Below, in pieces: positions 1 to 6,807 of a stretch of 9,936 nt of DNA. The number at the start of each line of letters is the position of its first letter. Positions within the stretch are counted from its first letter, which is position 1. The position numbers were made by a program, and so were the translations under genes. Source of the DNA: Candidatus Woesearchaeota archaeon (lineage in GTDB: Archaea; Nanobdellota; Nanobdellia; Woesearchaeales; GW2011-AR4); the NCBI GenBank assembly GCA_016185915.1, contig JACPMP010000075.1, positions 1 to 9,936 on the forward strand, given 5' to 3'. A model generated the notes under the pieces. It had not been told where the DNA came from, searched no databases, and saw only the letters and a list, made by a program, of their open reading frames with translations.

Positions 1-102
1 AGATAATTTTAGTATTCTAGAAAGCTCTCTAAGATGAAAGTCTCTTGACGGATTCTCAAAAAATATTGTTAAAACCTTTTGAATGGTAGATTTTTCTATC
101 AT
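1..102 (-). CDS. N-terminal fragment of a winged-helix DNA-binding protein (runs off the left edge)
   Basis: On the minus strand an ATG at 102 opens a frame of 34 codons that is still open at base 1. The peptide begins MIEKSTIQKV and contains FFENP followed by FHLREL and a leucine-rich helix, the pattern of the first helices of winged helix-turn-helix domains found at the N terminus of many small archaeal regulators and of HTH-plus-nucleotidyltransferase proteins. A TATA-like box about 29 nt upstream fits a leaderless or nearly leaderless mRNA. It is transcribed divergently from the phosphatase-like gene at 257. Because only 34 residues are visible, whether it is a transcription factor or a nucleotidyltransferase fusion cannot be decided. 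The HTH assignment is by pattern recognition. Confidence 0.6.
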   Translation of the reverse strand, partial: MIEKSTIQKVLTIFFENPSRDFHLRELSRILKLS

Positions 103-124
103 ATGATAGATAAAAATATCAATT

Positions 125-136
125 GGTATTTAAAAC
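125..136 (-). promoter_or_regulatory. TATA-like box for the winged-helix gene
   Basis: The minus strand reads GTTTTAAATACC, a good match to an archaeal TATA box. Its centre is about 29 nt before the ATG at 102, so transcription would begin almost at the start codon. No Shine-Dalgarno is visible. Confidence 0.45.
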
Positions 137-226
137 TATCGGTAAGAATTGGTGCAAAGATTTCTGAAAGATGAATAAGATAAACATTAAAAAAACTGTT
201 GACAGATTCCATAGAAAATCAGAATC

Positions 227-236
227 TTTATATAAA
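227..236 (+). promoter_or_regulatory. TATA-like box for the phosphatase-like gene
   Basis: TTTATATAAA lies with its centre about 25 nt before the ATG at 257, the spacing expected for a leaderless archaeal transcript. No Shine-Dalgarno precedes that ATG. Confidence 0.5.
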
Positions 237-256
237 ATTTATGAATTTTAGACTCT

Positions 257-586
257 ATGAAAGTTTTATGTTTATGTATGAATGGTGTTAATAGAAGCAA
301 ATATTTAGCGGGCTATCTACACCAACAAGGATATTGTTCAGAGTATGGTGGTGTTGGAAGCAATGCACAAAATCCAATTACTCAAGAATCTATAAATATT
401 GCAGATGTTGCAATAGCAGTTCATCCATTAGTAACTCGATTTTTGCACCAATCACTAACTGGTTTAAGGAATACTGCCAAGAGGTATATTGAACTTAACG
501 TTTCAGATACAAATCTTCCTGATAGAAATAGGGATGTTGTGAATAGTGATTTGGAAAAACAAATAAACCGACATTTACCACTATAA
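257..586 (+). CDS. Low-molecular-weight protein tyrosine phosphatase-like protein
   Basis: The 109-residue protein begins MKVLCLCMNGVNRS, giving a C-x5-R-S phosphate-binding loop (Cys7 nucleophile, Arg13, Ser14) right at the N terminus, as in low-molecular-weight tyrosine phosphatases and the short predicted phosphatases of the COG4551 kind. Near the C terminus, DTNLPDR (residues 84-90) resembles the segment carrying the general-acid aspartate in this fold. It is shorter than classical members (about 150 residues), matching the compact subgroup. It should be cytosolic and remove phosphate from phosphotyrosine or a small phosphoester; the substrate is unknown. It has its own TATA box and converges on the cupin gene with two bases between the stop codons. 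Family call is fairly sure; activity is inferred. Confidence 0.7.
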   Translation: MKVLCLCMNGVNRSKYLAGYLHQQGYCSEYGGVGSNAQNPITQESINIADVAIAVHPLVTRFLHQSLTGLRNTAKRYIELNVSDTNLPDRNRDVVNSDLEKQINRHLPL

Positions 587-588
587 TT

Positions 589-915
589 TTATTTGTTTCC
601 TTTGCTTTTCAATTTTAATGGCTCAAACATAAGAACGATTGAAGGCTCTATAGAAACAGGACAATGCTCAATACCCTTTGAAATTTTAATACCTTCTCCT
701 TCTTCAAGAATTATGTCTTTATTTTTTGTTTGAATCTTAATTTTACCTTTAAAAACTATGAAAAGTTCGTCTTCATTGTCATGCTTGTGCCAGTGATATT
801 TGCCATCGAATTTTGCAGCTCGAATTACAAAATCTCTTATTGTTGCAATATCTATTGGAGTCCAAGGTTTTAATCCTTTTGTTAAATTATTTAAATTGAA
901 TTTTTTGAGTTTCAT
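589..915 (-). CDS. Small single-domain cupin protein
   Basis: The product is 108 residues starting MKLKKFNLNN. Cupin motif 1 is visible as YHWHKHDNEDE (His41, His43, His45, Glu50 supply the usual metal ligands) and motif 2 as GxxIxxGIEHCP with His84. Such proteins form a small beta-barrel that usually binds a divalent metal; functions range from dioxygenases and isomerases to sugar or ligand sensors, so no reaction is assigned. An upstream in-frame ATG at 993 would add 26 residues that lie inside metK. The ATG at 915 is preferred because its ATGA overlaps the metK TGA (912-914), typical of translational coupling. It is therefore likely co-transcribed with metK; a link to methionine metabolism is only a guess. 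Confidence 0.8.
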   Translation of the reverse strand: MKLKKFNLNNLTKGLKPWTPIDIATIRDFVIRAAKFDGKYHWHKHDNEDELFIVFKGKIKIQTKNKDIILEEGEGIKISKGIEHCPVSIEPSIVLMFEPLKLKSKGNK

Positions 916-2086
916 TGTAATTTCTTCACTTGCTCCCACGGAAAATTTGTATTCCCAAAGAAATGCTCTCGTCCAGTTGCTCTGAAAAGCCATGGTTGTC
1001 TGAGATTTAATTCTTCTATCACTTCTCTTGGCGCAAGAGGAAAATTGTCCCTAACTAGTTTTTCAAGCTCTGCTGATGATACTTTACTAGTCCCAAAAGT
1101 ATCCAAAGATAGCACAAGCGGGGGTTCATCACTGCCAATCTCATACCCAAGTTTTACTTCAACAACATCTGCTAATCCATCTGCTACAAGGCTTTTGGCG
1201 ATATATCTTGCTGAAACCAAAGCATGAAAATCTACTTTTGTAGGGTCTTTTCCATACGAACTGCCTCCCGTATGCCTTGCAGAATCGCCATATGTCGAAT
1301 CTGCCTCCTTTTTTCCTTTTACGCCTCTGTCGACAATTGGGCCGCCACGATAGAACACGCCATTTGAACCGTTTATTGTGATTTTTGTTCTGCGGGGTTC
1401 ATACAACTCATCTAATACTGGTAAAATAACTTTGTTTCTTATATAATTCCAGAAGCTAGTAAAACTTCCGCCTCTTTGTTGTGCAGCGACAACTACATAT
1501 TTAGCGTATTTTGGTCTGCCATTTTCATAAGCAATACCAACATTAACTTTGCCATCAGGACCTAAACCCTTTAATCTACTTAACCCAATTGAATTTGGAT
1601 TTAAGTATAGGGTGTCAAGTCTTTTGGCTATGCGGACAGCGAGAACATGAGCTAGCGGAAGAAGTTCATCAGTCTCATTCACTGCAAGACCATGTTTGAC
1701 TATTGTATCTCCGCCTTTACCATCATAAACTGAGTCTGCTATGTCTTGTGACTGCCCATCGAAATCAAATATTATTGTCGTATCTAATGGATTGTAGATT
1801 CCTTCTTTATGATAACCAACTTCTTCTATGGATTTGTTAACAATACCTCTAAGTTGTTCATAATTGATCAGCCCTTCTGGTTTTATTTGACCTGTAAGTA
1901 AAATTACCCTGCCTCCTATGGTTACGTTTACATCGTTACTAGAATCTGGCTTTACTCCTATGTGATGGGCTACTATATGTGATGGGCTACTATGTCAGAT
2001 GCAATAATATTAGCCAAAACATCGGGATGTGCCTGTCGGCCAATTTGTGCTGTAACAACACTATGCCCTGGGTATTGATATGTCAT
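912..2086 (-). pseudogene. metK: S-adenosylmethionine synthetase, bacterial type, frameshifted by a 17-bp duplication
   Basis: S-adenosylmethionine synthetase makes SAM from methionine and ATP. The ATG at 2086 follows GGAGGT by 7 nt and begins MTYQYPGHSV; the frame runs through AHPDVLANIIASD and stops at TAG inside a perfect 17-bp tandem duplication (1960-1993). Removing one copy restores one continuous frame of 385 codons, the normal family length. Signatures in the restored protein: HPD (residues 20-22), GQSQDI (105-110), NETDELLP, then GGPIVDRG, TYGDSARHTGG and SYGKDPTKVD (Lys274). These match bacterial/eukaryotic MetK, not the archaeal MAT family. Departures: the Lys of HPDK is Val, and the usual GAGDQG is KGGDTI. 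Residues 130-385 remain as an open frame from 1682 with only a GTG available. The duplication could be a real mutation or an assembly error. Confidence 0.85.
1960..1993. repeat. Perfect 17-bp tandem duplication inside metK
   Basis: ATGTGATGGGCTACTAT occurs twice head to tail at 1960-1976 and 1977-1993 with no mismatch. Seventeen is not a multiple of three, so the second copy shifts the metK frame. The flanking codons read correctly through to MetK protein when one copy is left out, showing that the single-copy form is ancestral. Confidence 0.95.
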
Positions 2087-2304
2087 GTTTATTACCTCCA
2101 AAATTATTTTTTAGATAGTAAGAAATAATGAAACTACAATCACATCATCATAAACATCATAGAATTAAACGTAGTTAAAATAAAAAAATTCTGAACTTTT
2201 GCCAATTTATTTATTTTTATCATTTCTTGACAATTAAGATAGCTTATATTTAAAGCATTTTGAAAAAATTATTCCAAAAAGAATAAAATGAGACATAAAT
2301 ATTC
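2087..2304 (-). promoter_or_regulatory. Leader and promoter region of metK
   Basis: This gene-free gap holds the metK control region. On the minus strand a strong Shine-Dalgarno, GGAGGT (2094-2099), sits 7 nt before the ATG. The best TATA-like element, TTTAAATATAAG (about 2244-2255), would place transcription start near 2220 and leave an unusually long AT-rich leader of roughly 130 nt. I searched the leader by eye for SAM-riboswitch-like stems and saw none. T-runs between 2263 and 2280 on the minus strand could also end Hef transcription. Confidence 0.4.
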
Positions 2305-4518
2305 TTAATTCTCCTTATACTCTCCTTCAACCACATCCTTTATCTGCTTCGCTTTTATTGGTCCAATTTTCTCAACTTCCTGTAGCTCTTTTTCAGTTGC
2401 ATTAACAAGATTCTTTATTGTCTTAAAATGTTTTAATAATGGCTTTGCCAATGCCAAGCCCATTCCTGGCAGTGAACTTACAAGATATTCCTGCTGCTCT
2501 TTTAATGTTGCTGGCTTTCTGTCGGCATGCAAGCTGAAATCTCTGCCTATCTCTTCTTGCTCGCGCCTTGCAATTATCTGCAGCAGAGCACTTGTTTCCT
2601 TAAAATTTCTTGTTTGTATAATCGGAATTCCATAGCTTACCGCGATTGTAGCCATCATTCCAAGTATTGAATTATGATGCACATTTCTGACTCCATAAAT
2701 ATCTTGAGTTCCTTCAATTACAATTATCGGCCTTTCAAAATTATTTTTTAAGTTCTTAACCTGCTCCAATAAGCGCCCATCAATAATTGAATTGACAAAA
2801 TCCTCAACTGTTTTTATTTCTATGCCGCATCTCGAAGATACAACATAATCTGCATACTCCAATTTTTCCAAATTGACAATAACATTATTTTCAGCAAGCT
2901 CTTTTATTGTGCCGCTGCCCTTTTCCCTGTAATCTGCAAAAATCTTCGTCTTCTCTTCAATAAATTTTGTTATTGGAGTTTCTTTTTTCTCATACAATGA
3001 AAGATTAAGTTTTTTCCTTATATTAGCCAAATTCCTATACATCTTTTTTTCTTTGTGATGAGCTACCCATCTATAAGCCTCGTCTCGAGTTCCTTTAGCC
3101 ATTAAAATTATTACTCTGCCCTTTTCTTGTCTTCCAGTTCTGCCTCTTCTCTGTATGCTTCTTATTGCGCTTGGTATGGGCTCATAAAAAATAACAAGGT
3201 CAACTTTTGGAATGTCAAGGCCCTCTTCACCAATAGAAGTTGCAACAATAACATTAAATAATCCGTTCCTGAAATCATCAAGCATCTGCTTCTGCTCTTT
3301 CTGGCTTAATCCAGTTTCACCCTTCTTCTGCTGCCCAACAAAAATTTTGGACTTAACATTTGAAATTTTATTTAATTTTTCAATAATGTCCAGTGCATTG
3401 TCTCTGTATTGGTTAAAGACCATAATCTTGATATTTTTATTTGCATTAATCTCATTTTCAACAATCTTTTGCAGTTCTATCAATTTTGGATGCTCTACTT
3501 TTTCTTCGTATAAAATCCTAGCTTTAATCATTGCCGACTTGAAATTATAGTCGCTCATAATAGACTTTATTGCTTTTGTCTTTGCAGTCCTAGATTCAGC
3601 AATTAACTTTTCGAAGTATTTATGCAGAGCTGCAATACCCTGAGTTTCTAGCAACTCAAGCGCATGATAAATTTTCATAACCTCTGCAAGCAAGGAAATA
3701 GCGTTCCACACAACAAAATCTTTTTCGCCTTGTGCAATCCTGCTTCTGAGTTCAGCCTGCAACTGCAATAAATCGGATTTTGTCACATACTTCAGCTCAG
3801 TTCTTCTCAAAATTCCCCATTTCTTTAATTTCTCAAATCTTTCTCTTAAAAACAAAAGCAGGAATCTTTGTATGTCCGTAAAAATCCTTGGCAGTTCAAC
3901 ATTGACCCACTCTATTTGCATTTCCTGTATGTACGGCTTGACATCAATGTCTTCATCTGTCCTTACTTCAATATCCTCAATAAATAAATTCTTACAAACC
4001 TCTTGTATCTTATCCATGTCGCTTCCAGGAGAGGCAGTCAATGCAATTATTCTTGGAAACCTTGAAAGCTTCATGAATTGCTTTGCAACAAAAACATAAG
4101 CATAATCGCCAACAGCGCGATGAGCTTCATCAACTCCAAGCAAGCAAACTTCTTCAAGATTTATTCTACAGCTTATTATGTCATTCTCCAGCCCTTGCGG
4201 CGTAGAAAATATTATTTTTGCATTTTTCCAAAGCAATGCCCTTTTTTCAGGGCTAATCATGCCAGTAAAAACAGCCATATCACTTTCATTAATTTCAAAA
4301 TGCTCTTTGAATACATTTAGGTACTGCTCAATCAAAGGTCTAGTAGGTCCAATAAAAAGCACTTTTGAAGTTGGATATTGTTTAAGTCTTTGAGCAGCTA
4401 GCATCAAAAAAATATTTGTTTTCCCCATTCCTGTTGGCAATACAACTAATGTGTTCTTTTCAGCTGCTGTGGCAAAAATTGTTTGTTGGTACAAGCGTGG
4501 CTCAAAGTTTTTGATCAT
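2305..4518 (-). CDS. hef: Hef: archaeal DEAH helicase fused to XPF-type nuclease
   Basis: Hef acts on stalled replication forks and branched DNA, the archaeal relative of FANCM/XPF. The 737-residue protein has the full architecture: a superfamily-2 helicase with Walker A PTGMGKT (28-34), DEAH (130-133), TAS (161-163) and QRRGRTGR (456-463); a helical insert at about 200-340; an XPF nuclease domain at about 525-655 with DYRE (529-532), ADY (556-558), TVEDFVNSIIDGRL and EGTQDIY; and tandem helix-hairpin-helix motifs at about 680-730 (LPGMGLALAKPLL, VEKIGPIKAKQI). The usual ERKx3D nuclease signature reads E567-I568-K569-x3-D573, losing the central Arg. A TATA box lies about 27 nt before the ATG, so the transcript is probably leaderless. 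It stands alone, flanked by intergenic gaps on both sides. Confidence 0.93.
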   Translation of the reverse strand: MIKNFEPRLYQQTIFATAAEKNTLVVLPTGMGKTNIFLMLAAQRLKQYPTSKVLFIGPTRPLIEQYLNVFKEHFEINESDMAVFTGMISPEKRALLWKNAKIIFSTPQGLENDIISCRINLEEVCLLGVDEAHRAVGDYAYVFVAKQFMKLSRFPRIIALTASPGSDMDKIQEVCKNLFIEDIEVRTDEDIDVKPYIQEMQIEWVNVELPRIFTDIQRFLLLFLRERFEKLKKWGILRRTELKYVTKSDLLQLQAELRSRIAQGEKDFVVWNAISLLAEVMKIYHALELLETQGIAALHKYFEKLIAESRTAKTKAIKSIMSDYNFKSAMIKARILYEEKVEHPKLIELQKIVENEINANKNIKIMVFNQYRDNALDIIEKLNKISNVKSKIFVGQQKKGETGLSQKEQKQMLDDFRNGLFNVIVATSIGEEGLDIPKVDLVIFYEPIPSAIRSIQRRGRTGRQEKGRVIILMAKGTRDEAYRWVAHHKEKKMYRNLANIRKKLNLSLYEKKETPITKFIEEKTKIFADYREKGSGTIKELAENNVIVNLEKLEYADYVVSSRCGIEIKTVEDFVNSIIDGRLLEQVKNLKNNFERPIIVIEGTQDIYGVRNVHHNSILGMMATIAVSYGIPIIQTRNFKETSALLQIIARREQEEIGRDFSLHADRKPATLKEQQEYLVSSLPGMGLALAKPLLKHFKTIKNLVNATEKELQEVEKIGPIKAKQIKDVVEGEYKEN

Positions 4519-4539
4519 AAGGACAAGATATTTTTTGGG

Positions 4540-4549
4540 TTTATATAGT
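4540..4549 (-). promoter_or_regulatory. TATA box for hef
   Basis: The minus strand reads ACTATATAAA with its centre about 27 nt before the hef ATG at 4518. The bases next to the ATG carry no Shine-Dalgarno, consistent with leaderless translation. Confidence 0.55.
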
Positions 4550-4584
4550 TTGTTGAAAAATAGTTTAGATTCTTACTCTGATAA

Positions 4585-4840
4585 TTCAATCCGTGCTTCG
4601 CACAAATTCTTGTGCTCGGCGTAAATTTTCTGCCATGAATTTACGCCTCGCCATTGATTCATTAAAAATTCGTGGGACTTTATGTCCCACTTGATTAAAG
4701 CGTCAACTGAGTGACATGCGAGTGAGCTTCGTTCGCTTTAACGAAGCGAACTCGCTCACATGCCACTGCGGTTGAAGCGGTTTACTTTCATTGCGCTTTT
4801 AATCTAAAAGTCGCTCTCGTGTTTGTTGAATCATTTTTTT
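4585..4840. repeat. GC-richer intergenic island of stacked hairpins (island A)
   Basis: This fills the 365-nt gap between hef and the lipoprotein gene and has no convincing ORF. It contains GTGC-TTC-GCAC (4593-4603); a perfect 10-bp stem GGCGTAAATT/AATTTACGCC (4618-4627 and 4638-4647); a perfect 7-bp stem GTGGGAC/GTCCCAC (4672-4678 and 4684-4690); and a long imperfect palindrome (4715-4762). Its first ~85 bases share a backbone with the island at 9777-9860 (TTCAATCC, then GCTCGGCG, GCCTCGCC, GATTCAT and AAAATT), so the two are copies of one dispersed element. Base composition is visibly unlike the AT-rich neighbours. Confidence 0.7.
4715..4762. repeat. Imperfect palindrome with two mutually exclusive hairpins
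   Basis: CATG at 4715 and 4759 and the arms GAGTGAG (4720-4726) and CTCGCTC (4751-4757, one G-T pair) form an outer stem. Inside, GCTTCGTT (4726-4733) pairs perfectly with AACGAAGC (4740-4747), while GTTCGCTT (4732-4739) pairs perfectly with AAGCGAAC (4744-4751). The two inner stems share bases and cannot form together. Confidence 0.7.
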
Positions 4841-4873
4841 TATTTGCATTTAATTTAAAAATCCAGAAATTTT

Positions 4874-4880
4874 AAAAAAA
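4874..4880 (-). terminator. T-tract behind the lipoprotein gene
   Basis: On the minus strand a run of seven T's begins 4 nt after the lipoprotein stop codon. Archaeal RNA polymerase commonly terminates at such T-tracts, and this one closes the four-gene minus-strand block. Confidence 0.4.
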
Positions 4881-4883
4881 TAT

Positions 4884-5657
4884 CTATTTTTCAATTTCAA
4901 CAATCAAATCAGCTTTTTTAACTCCAGAAGCAGGCCAATATGATACAATTTTGGTTTCATCTTTCATTGTGAATTCCCTAGTTATTGGCTGCTCTCCTTT
5001 TAATTTGTAATTTATATCTGCAAAAGGCCCTTTGACATCCAACCCAGCAAAGTATATTGAATCGTCTCTGAATTTGAAATTTATCTTTATTTTGTCGCCA
5101 ATCTTAGCTTGCATTTTGTTTGGATAAAAGTCCCTGTAATCAGCTTCAACTGTAAACTCGCTTATACCTTGTTGCGGCGGTTCAACTTTCGGCATGTAAT
5201 CAGACTCAACATTAATTGTTATCAATTTTGTCAGTTTCGGGTTCAAAGAAGAGTGGTCGCTATTCACAAGCTCTGCAACTATTGTATGTTTGCCTGAAAC
5301 AATATTCTCAAAGGCTATTGTTTTGTTAGTTGTAACTTTCTTTTCGCTATCAAACCACGCATGGAAATGTCCTTCACCATGTTTGACAGGACTCCCTATT
5401 GGCACAATATTAAAGTTTTCTTCCTTCAGTTCAACAATTACTTTTGAACTTTTTATAAGCTCTCCATCTTTTGGTGAAACTATATTCAATTGTGGAGTTC
5501 CTTTAGGTTGCTCGACAACTATCTTCTCAACAACTTTTTCTTTTACTTCAGGAACATTAGCTTTAGCACTAAATTGTTCAGATTGCTGCTGCGGAGTGCA
5601 AGCTAATGCCAAGAAGATTAAGGCAATCATCAAAATAAAAGAACACTTATTTGCCAT
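4884..5657 (-). CDS. Predicted lipoprotein with two beta domains, the second cupredoxin-like
   Basis: The 257-residue product has a hydrophobic N-terminal segment ending LALAC (Cys20), a lipobox-type site, followed by a polar linker (about 21-52), so it should be lipid-anchored outside the membrane. Residues ~53-150 contain HGEGHFHAWFD and SGKHTIVAELVNSDHSSL, resembling small extracellular Ig-like domains (DUF4399-like) of bacteria and archaea. Residues ~165-257 look cupredoxin-like (QAKIGDKIKINFKF, then a terminal beta-strand), but I see no Cys or His where copper ligands would sit; YWPASG takes that place. The ATG at 5657 is chosen because AGGTGA stands 5 nt upstream; a GTG at 5666 overlaps that signal. 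Last gene of the minus-strand block. Role unknown. Confidence 0.7.
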   Translation of the reverse strand: MANKCSFILMIALIFLALACTPQQQSEQFSAKANVPEVKEKVVEKIVVEQPKGTPQLNIVSPKDGELIKSSKVIVELKEENFNIVPIGSPVKHGEGHFHAWFDSEKKVTTNKTIAFENIVSGKHTIVAELVNSDHSSLNPKLTKLITINVESDYMPKVEPPQQGISEFTVEADYRDFYPNKMQAKIGDKIKINFKFRDDSIYFAGLDVKGPFADINYKLKGEQPITREFTMKDETKIVSYWPASGVKKADLIVEIEK

Positions 5658-5678
5658 CAAAGTCACCTAAAGTCATGT

Positions 5679-6002
5679 CTAAAACCTTATATCCCTTAAA
5701 ATTTTTTTACTGTATAACTTATAGCTCACTATTGCGCCAATTACAAATGATATGGCTGCAATCGTCCTTTCGCCATACCTCATTCCCGCTAAATACCCAA
5801 TAACAAATCCCGCAATAATTATGAAAAATGGGAAGATTATATTGTTCCTTCTTTCATATAAAACCCTTCCTGCAAAAAATCCGGATAAAAAGACAAGTAT
5901 ATATCCTATTACAGCGCTTGGTGTTACTAAGGCGACAATTAACCCAATTACCATAAGCACTAAAAAGAAAAATTCCATCCAATTCTTATAAAACTCAAAC
6001 AT
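5679..6002 (-). CDS. Small multi-pass membrane protein of unknown function
   Basis: A 107-residue protein made almost wholly of hydrophobic segments, about four membrane helices (roughly residues 10-27, 30-46, 55-73, 79-97), with short charged loops (YERRN, MRYGER) and a basic C terminus (SKKILRDIRF). I do not recognise a family. It starts 6 nt after the stop of the M50-like gene and ends 21 nt before the lipoprotein start, so it is very likely co-transcribed with both. A weak AAGTGA precedes the ATG. The context suggests a membrane-associated role. Confidence 0.65.
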   Translation of the reverse strand: MFEFYKNWMEFFFLVLMVIGLIVALVTPSAVIGYILVFLSGFFAGRVLYERRNNIIFPFFIIIAGFVIGYLAGMRYGERTIAAISFVIGAIVSYKLYSKKILRDIRF

Positions 6003-6008
6003 AATGAT

Positions 6009-6767
6009 TCACTTAGGTCCGGTCCAAGCCCTTCTTTCAAAGCTTATGTAATATGTAAGCCATAATACAATTCCAACTAAAAATGAAAGCACTATTGCAA
6101 AAAAGATTGGAATATTGACTATCATCAAAATAGTTGCAACAATAAGTGCAGGCAGTGCAAATGCATAAAGCATCCTGCTGCCAAAATATATTTTGCTTCC
6201 ATCTAAAGGCGGAATTGGCAATAAGCTGGTTATTACATACACCACATTAAAGATGATTGCCTTTTGTATTAATGGATTTGGGGAGAATGCATAAATTGCC
6301 TTCAATAAAATAATCAGCATAAAAGTAAATAGTGGACCTGCCAAGGCAACCATTGCCTGGCCAAAGTAGTTTATGCCATATCTAAACCATCCTAAGCGAT
6401 GGCCTGCAAGATGATGCAGCATAAAACCGCTTGGCACAATAAGCCATAAATTCCCATTGCTTATGAATGCAATAACCAAAGCAGCTAATAAGCCAAACGA
6501 CCACATCCTGAATTCCACTCTGTAGCCAATGGCAAGCCCCCATAATCTTTGGCCAGCATCATGAATAAGAATTGATAGAGCAACAATCAAAATAGCGTTG
6601 AACAAATTGTAAAGACCAACTCTAAAATCAAAGTTCGTTGCACCCCAATCCTTAAAAGAAATTATAAATGCAATTGCAAGTATTGATATTATTAAACCTC
6701 TTATCTCATACGAAGTAAACTTATAGTATCTCTTTATTTTGTCAGTCAAGTCAACAATTTCTGCCAT
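6009..6767 (-). CDS. M50/site-2-protease-like membrane protein with degenerate active-site motif
   Basis: Site-2 proteases are intramembrane zinc peptidases. The 252-residue protein has about six membrane segments. The hydrophobic helix that normally carries HExxH reads ILIHDAGQR (His69, Asp70, Gln73), and the second signature, normally NxxPxPxLDG, reads LLPIPPLDGSK with Asp189. Overall layout fits the family, but Glu is replaced by Asp and the second His by Gln, so zinc binding and catalysis are doubtful; an alternative HHLAGH lies at 118-123. The start at 6767 is preferred over an ATG at 6821 because 6821 lies inside the upstream gene and a TATA box sits about 25 nt before 6767, giving a leaderless transcript. 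Confidence 0.75.
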   Translation of the reverse strand: MAEIVDLTDKIKRYYKFTSYEIRGLIISILAIAFIISFKDWGATNFDFRVGLYNLFNAILIVALSILIHDAGQRLWGLAIGYRVEFRMWSFGLLAALVIAFISNGNLWLIVPSGFMLHHLAGHRLGWFRYGINYFGQAMVALAGPLFTFMLIILLKAIYAFSPNPLIQKAIIFNVVYVITSLLPIPPLDGSKIYFGSRMLYAFALPALIVATILMIVNIPIFFAIVLSFLVGIVLWLTYYISFERRAWTGPK

Positions 6768-6782
6768 ATTCGACCATTTGAA

Positions 6783-6797
6783 AACAAAATATTTAAA
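6783..6797 (-). promoter_or_regulatory. TATA box for the M50-like gene
   Basis: The minus strand reads CTTTAAATATTTTG about 25 nt upstream of the ATG at 6767. This gives the M50-like, small membrane and lipoprotein genes their own promoter besides any read-through from the TraB-like gene, and it decides the start codon. Confidence 0.5.
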
Positions 6798-6807
6798 GAT
6801 ATTGTTT

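Noticed and set aside
915..993. N-terminal extension of the cupin to the ATG at 993
   Set aside because: The extension is the metK coding region read in another frame, and the ATGA overlap at 912-915 gives a better start.
257..2086. Defence or toxin-antitoxin island made of phosphatase, cupin and metK
   Set aside because: The genes are on opposite strands, belong to housekeeping-like families, and show no partner, integrase or terminal repeat.
2087..2220. SAM riboswitch in the long metK leader
   Set aside because: The leader is very AT-rich and I could find no multi-stem fold or conserved riboswitch core by eye.
4593..4762. CRISPR array in the hairpin-rich gap after hef
   Set aside because: The hairpins differ in sequence from each other and there are no evenly spaced identical direct repeats with unique spacers.
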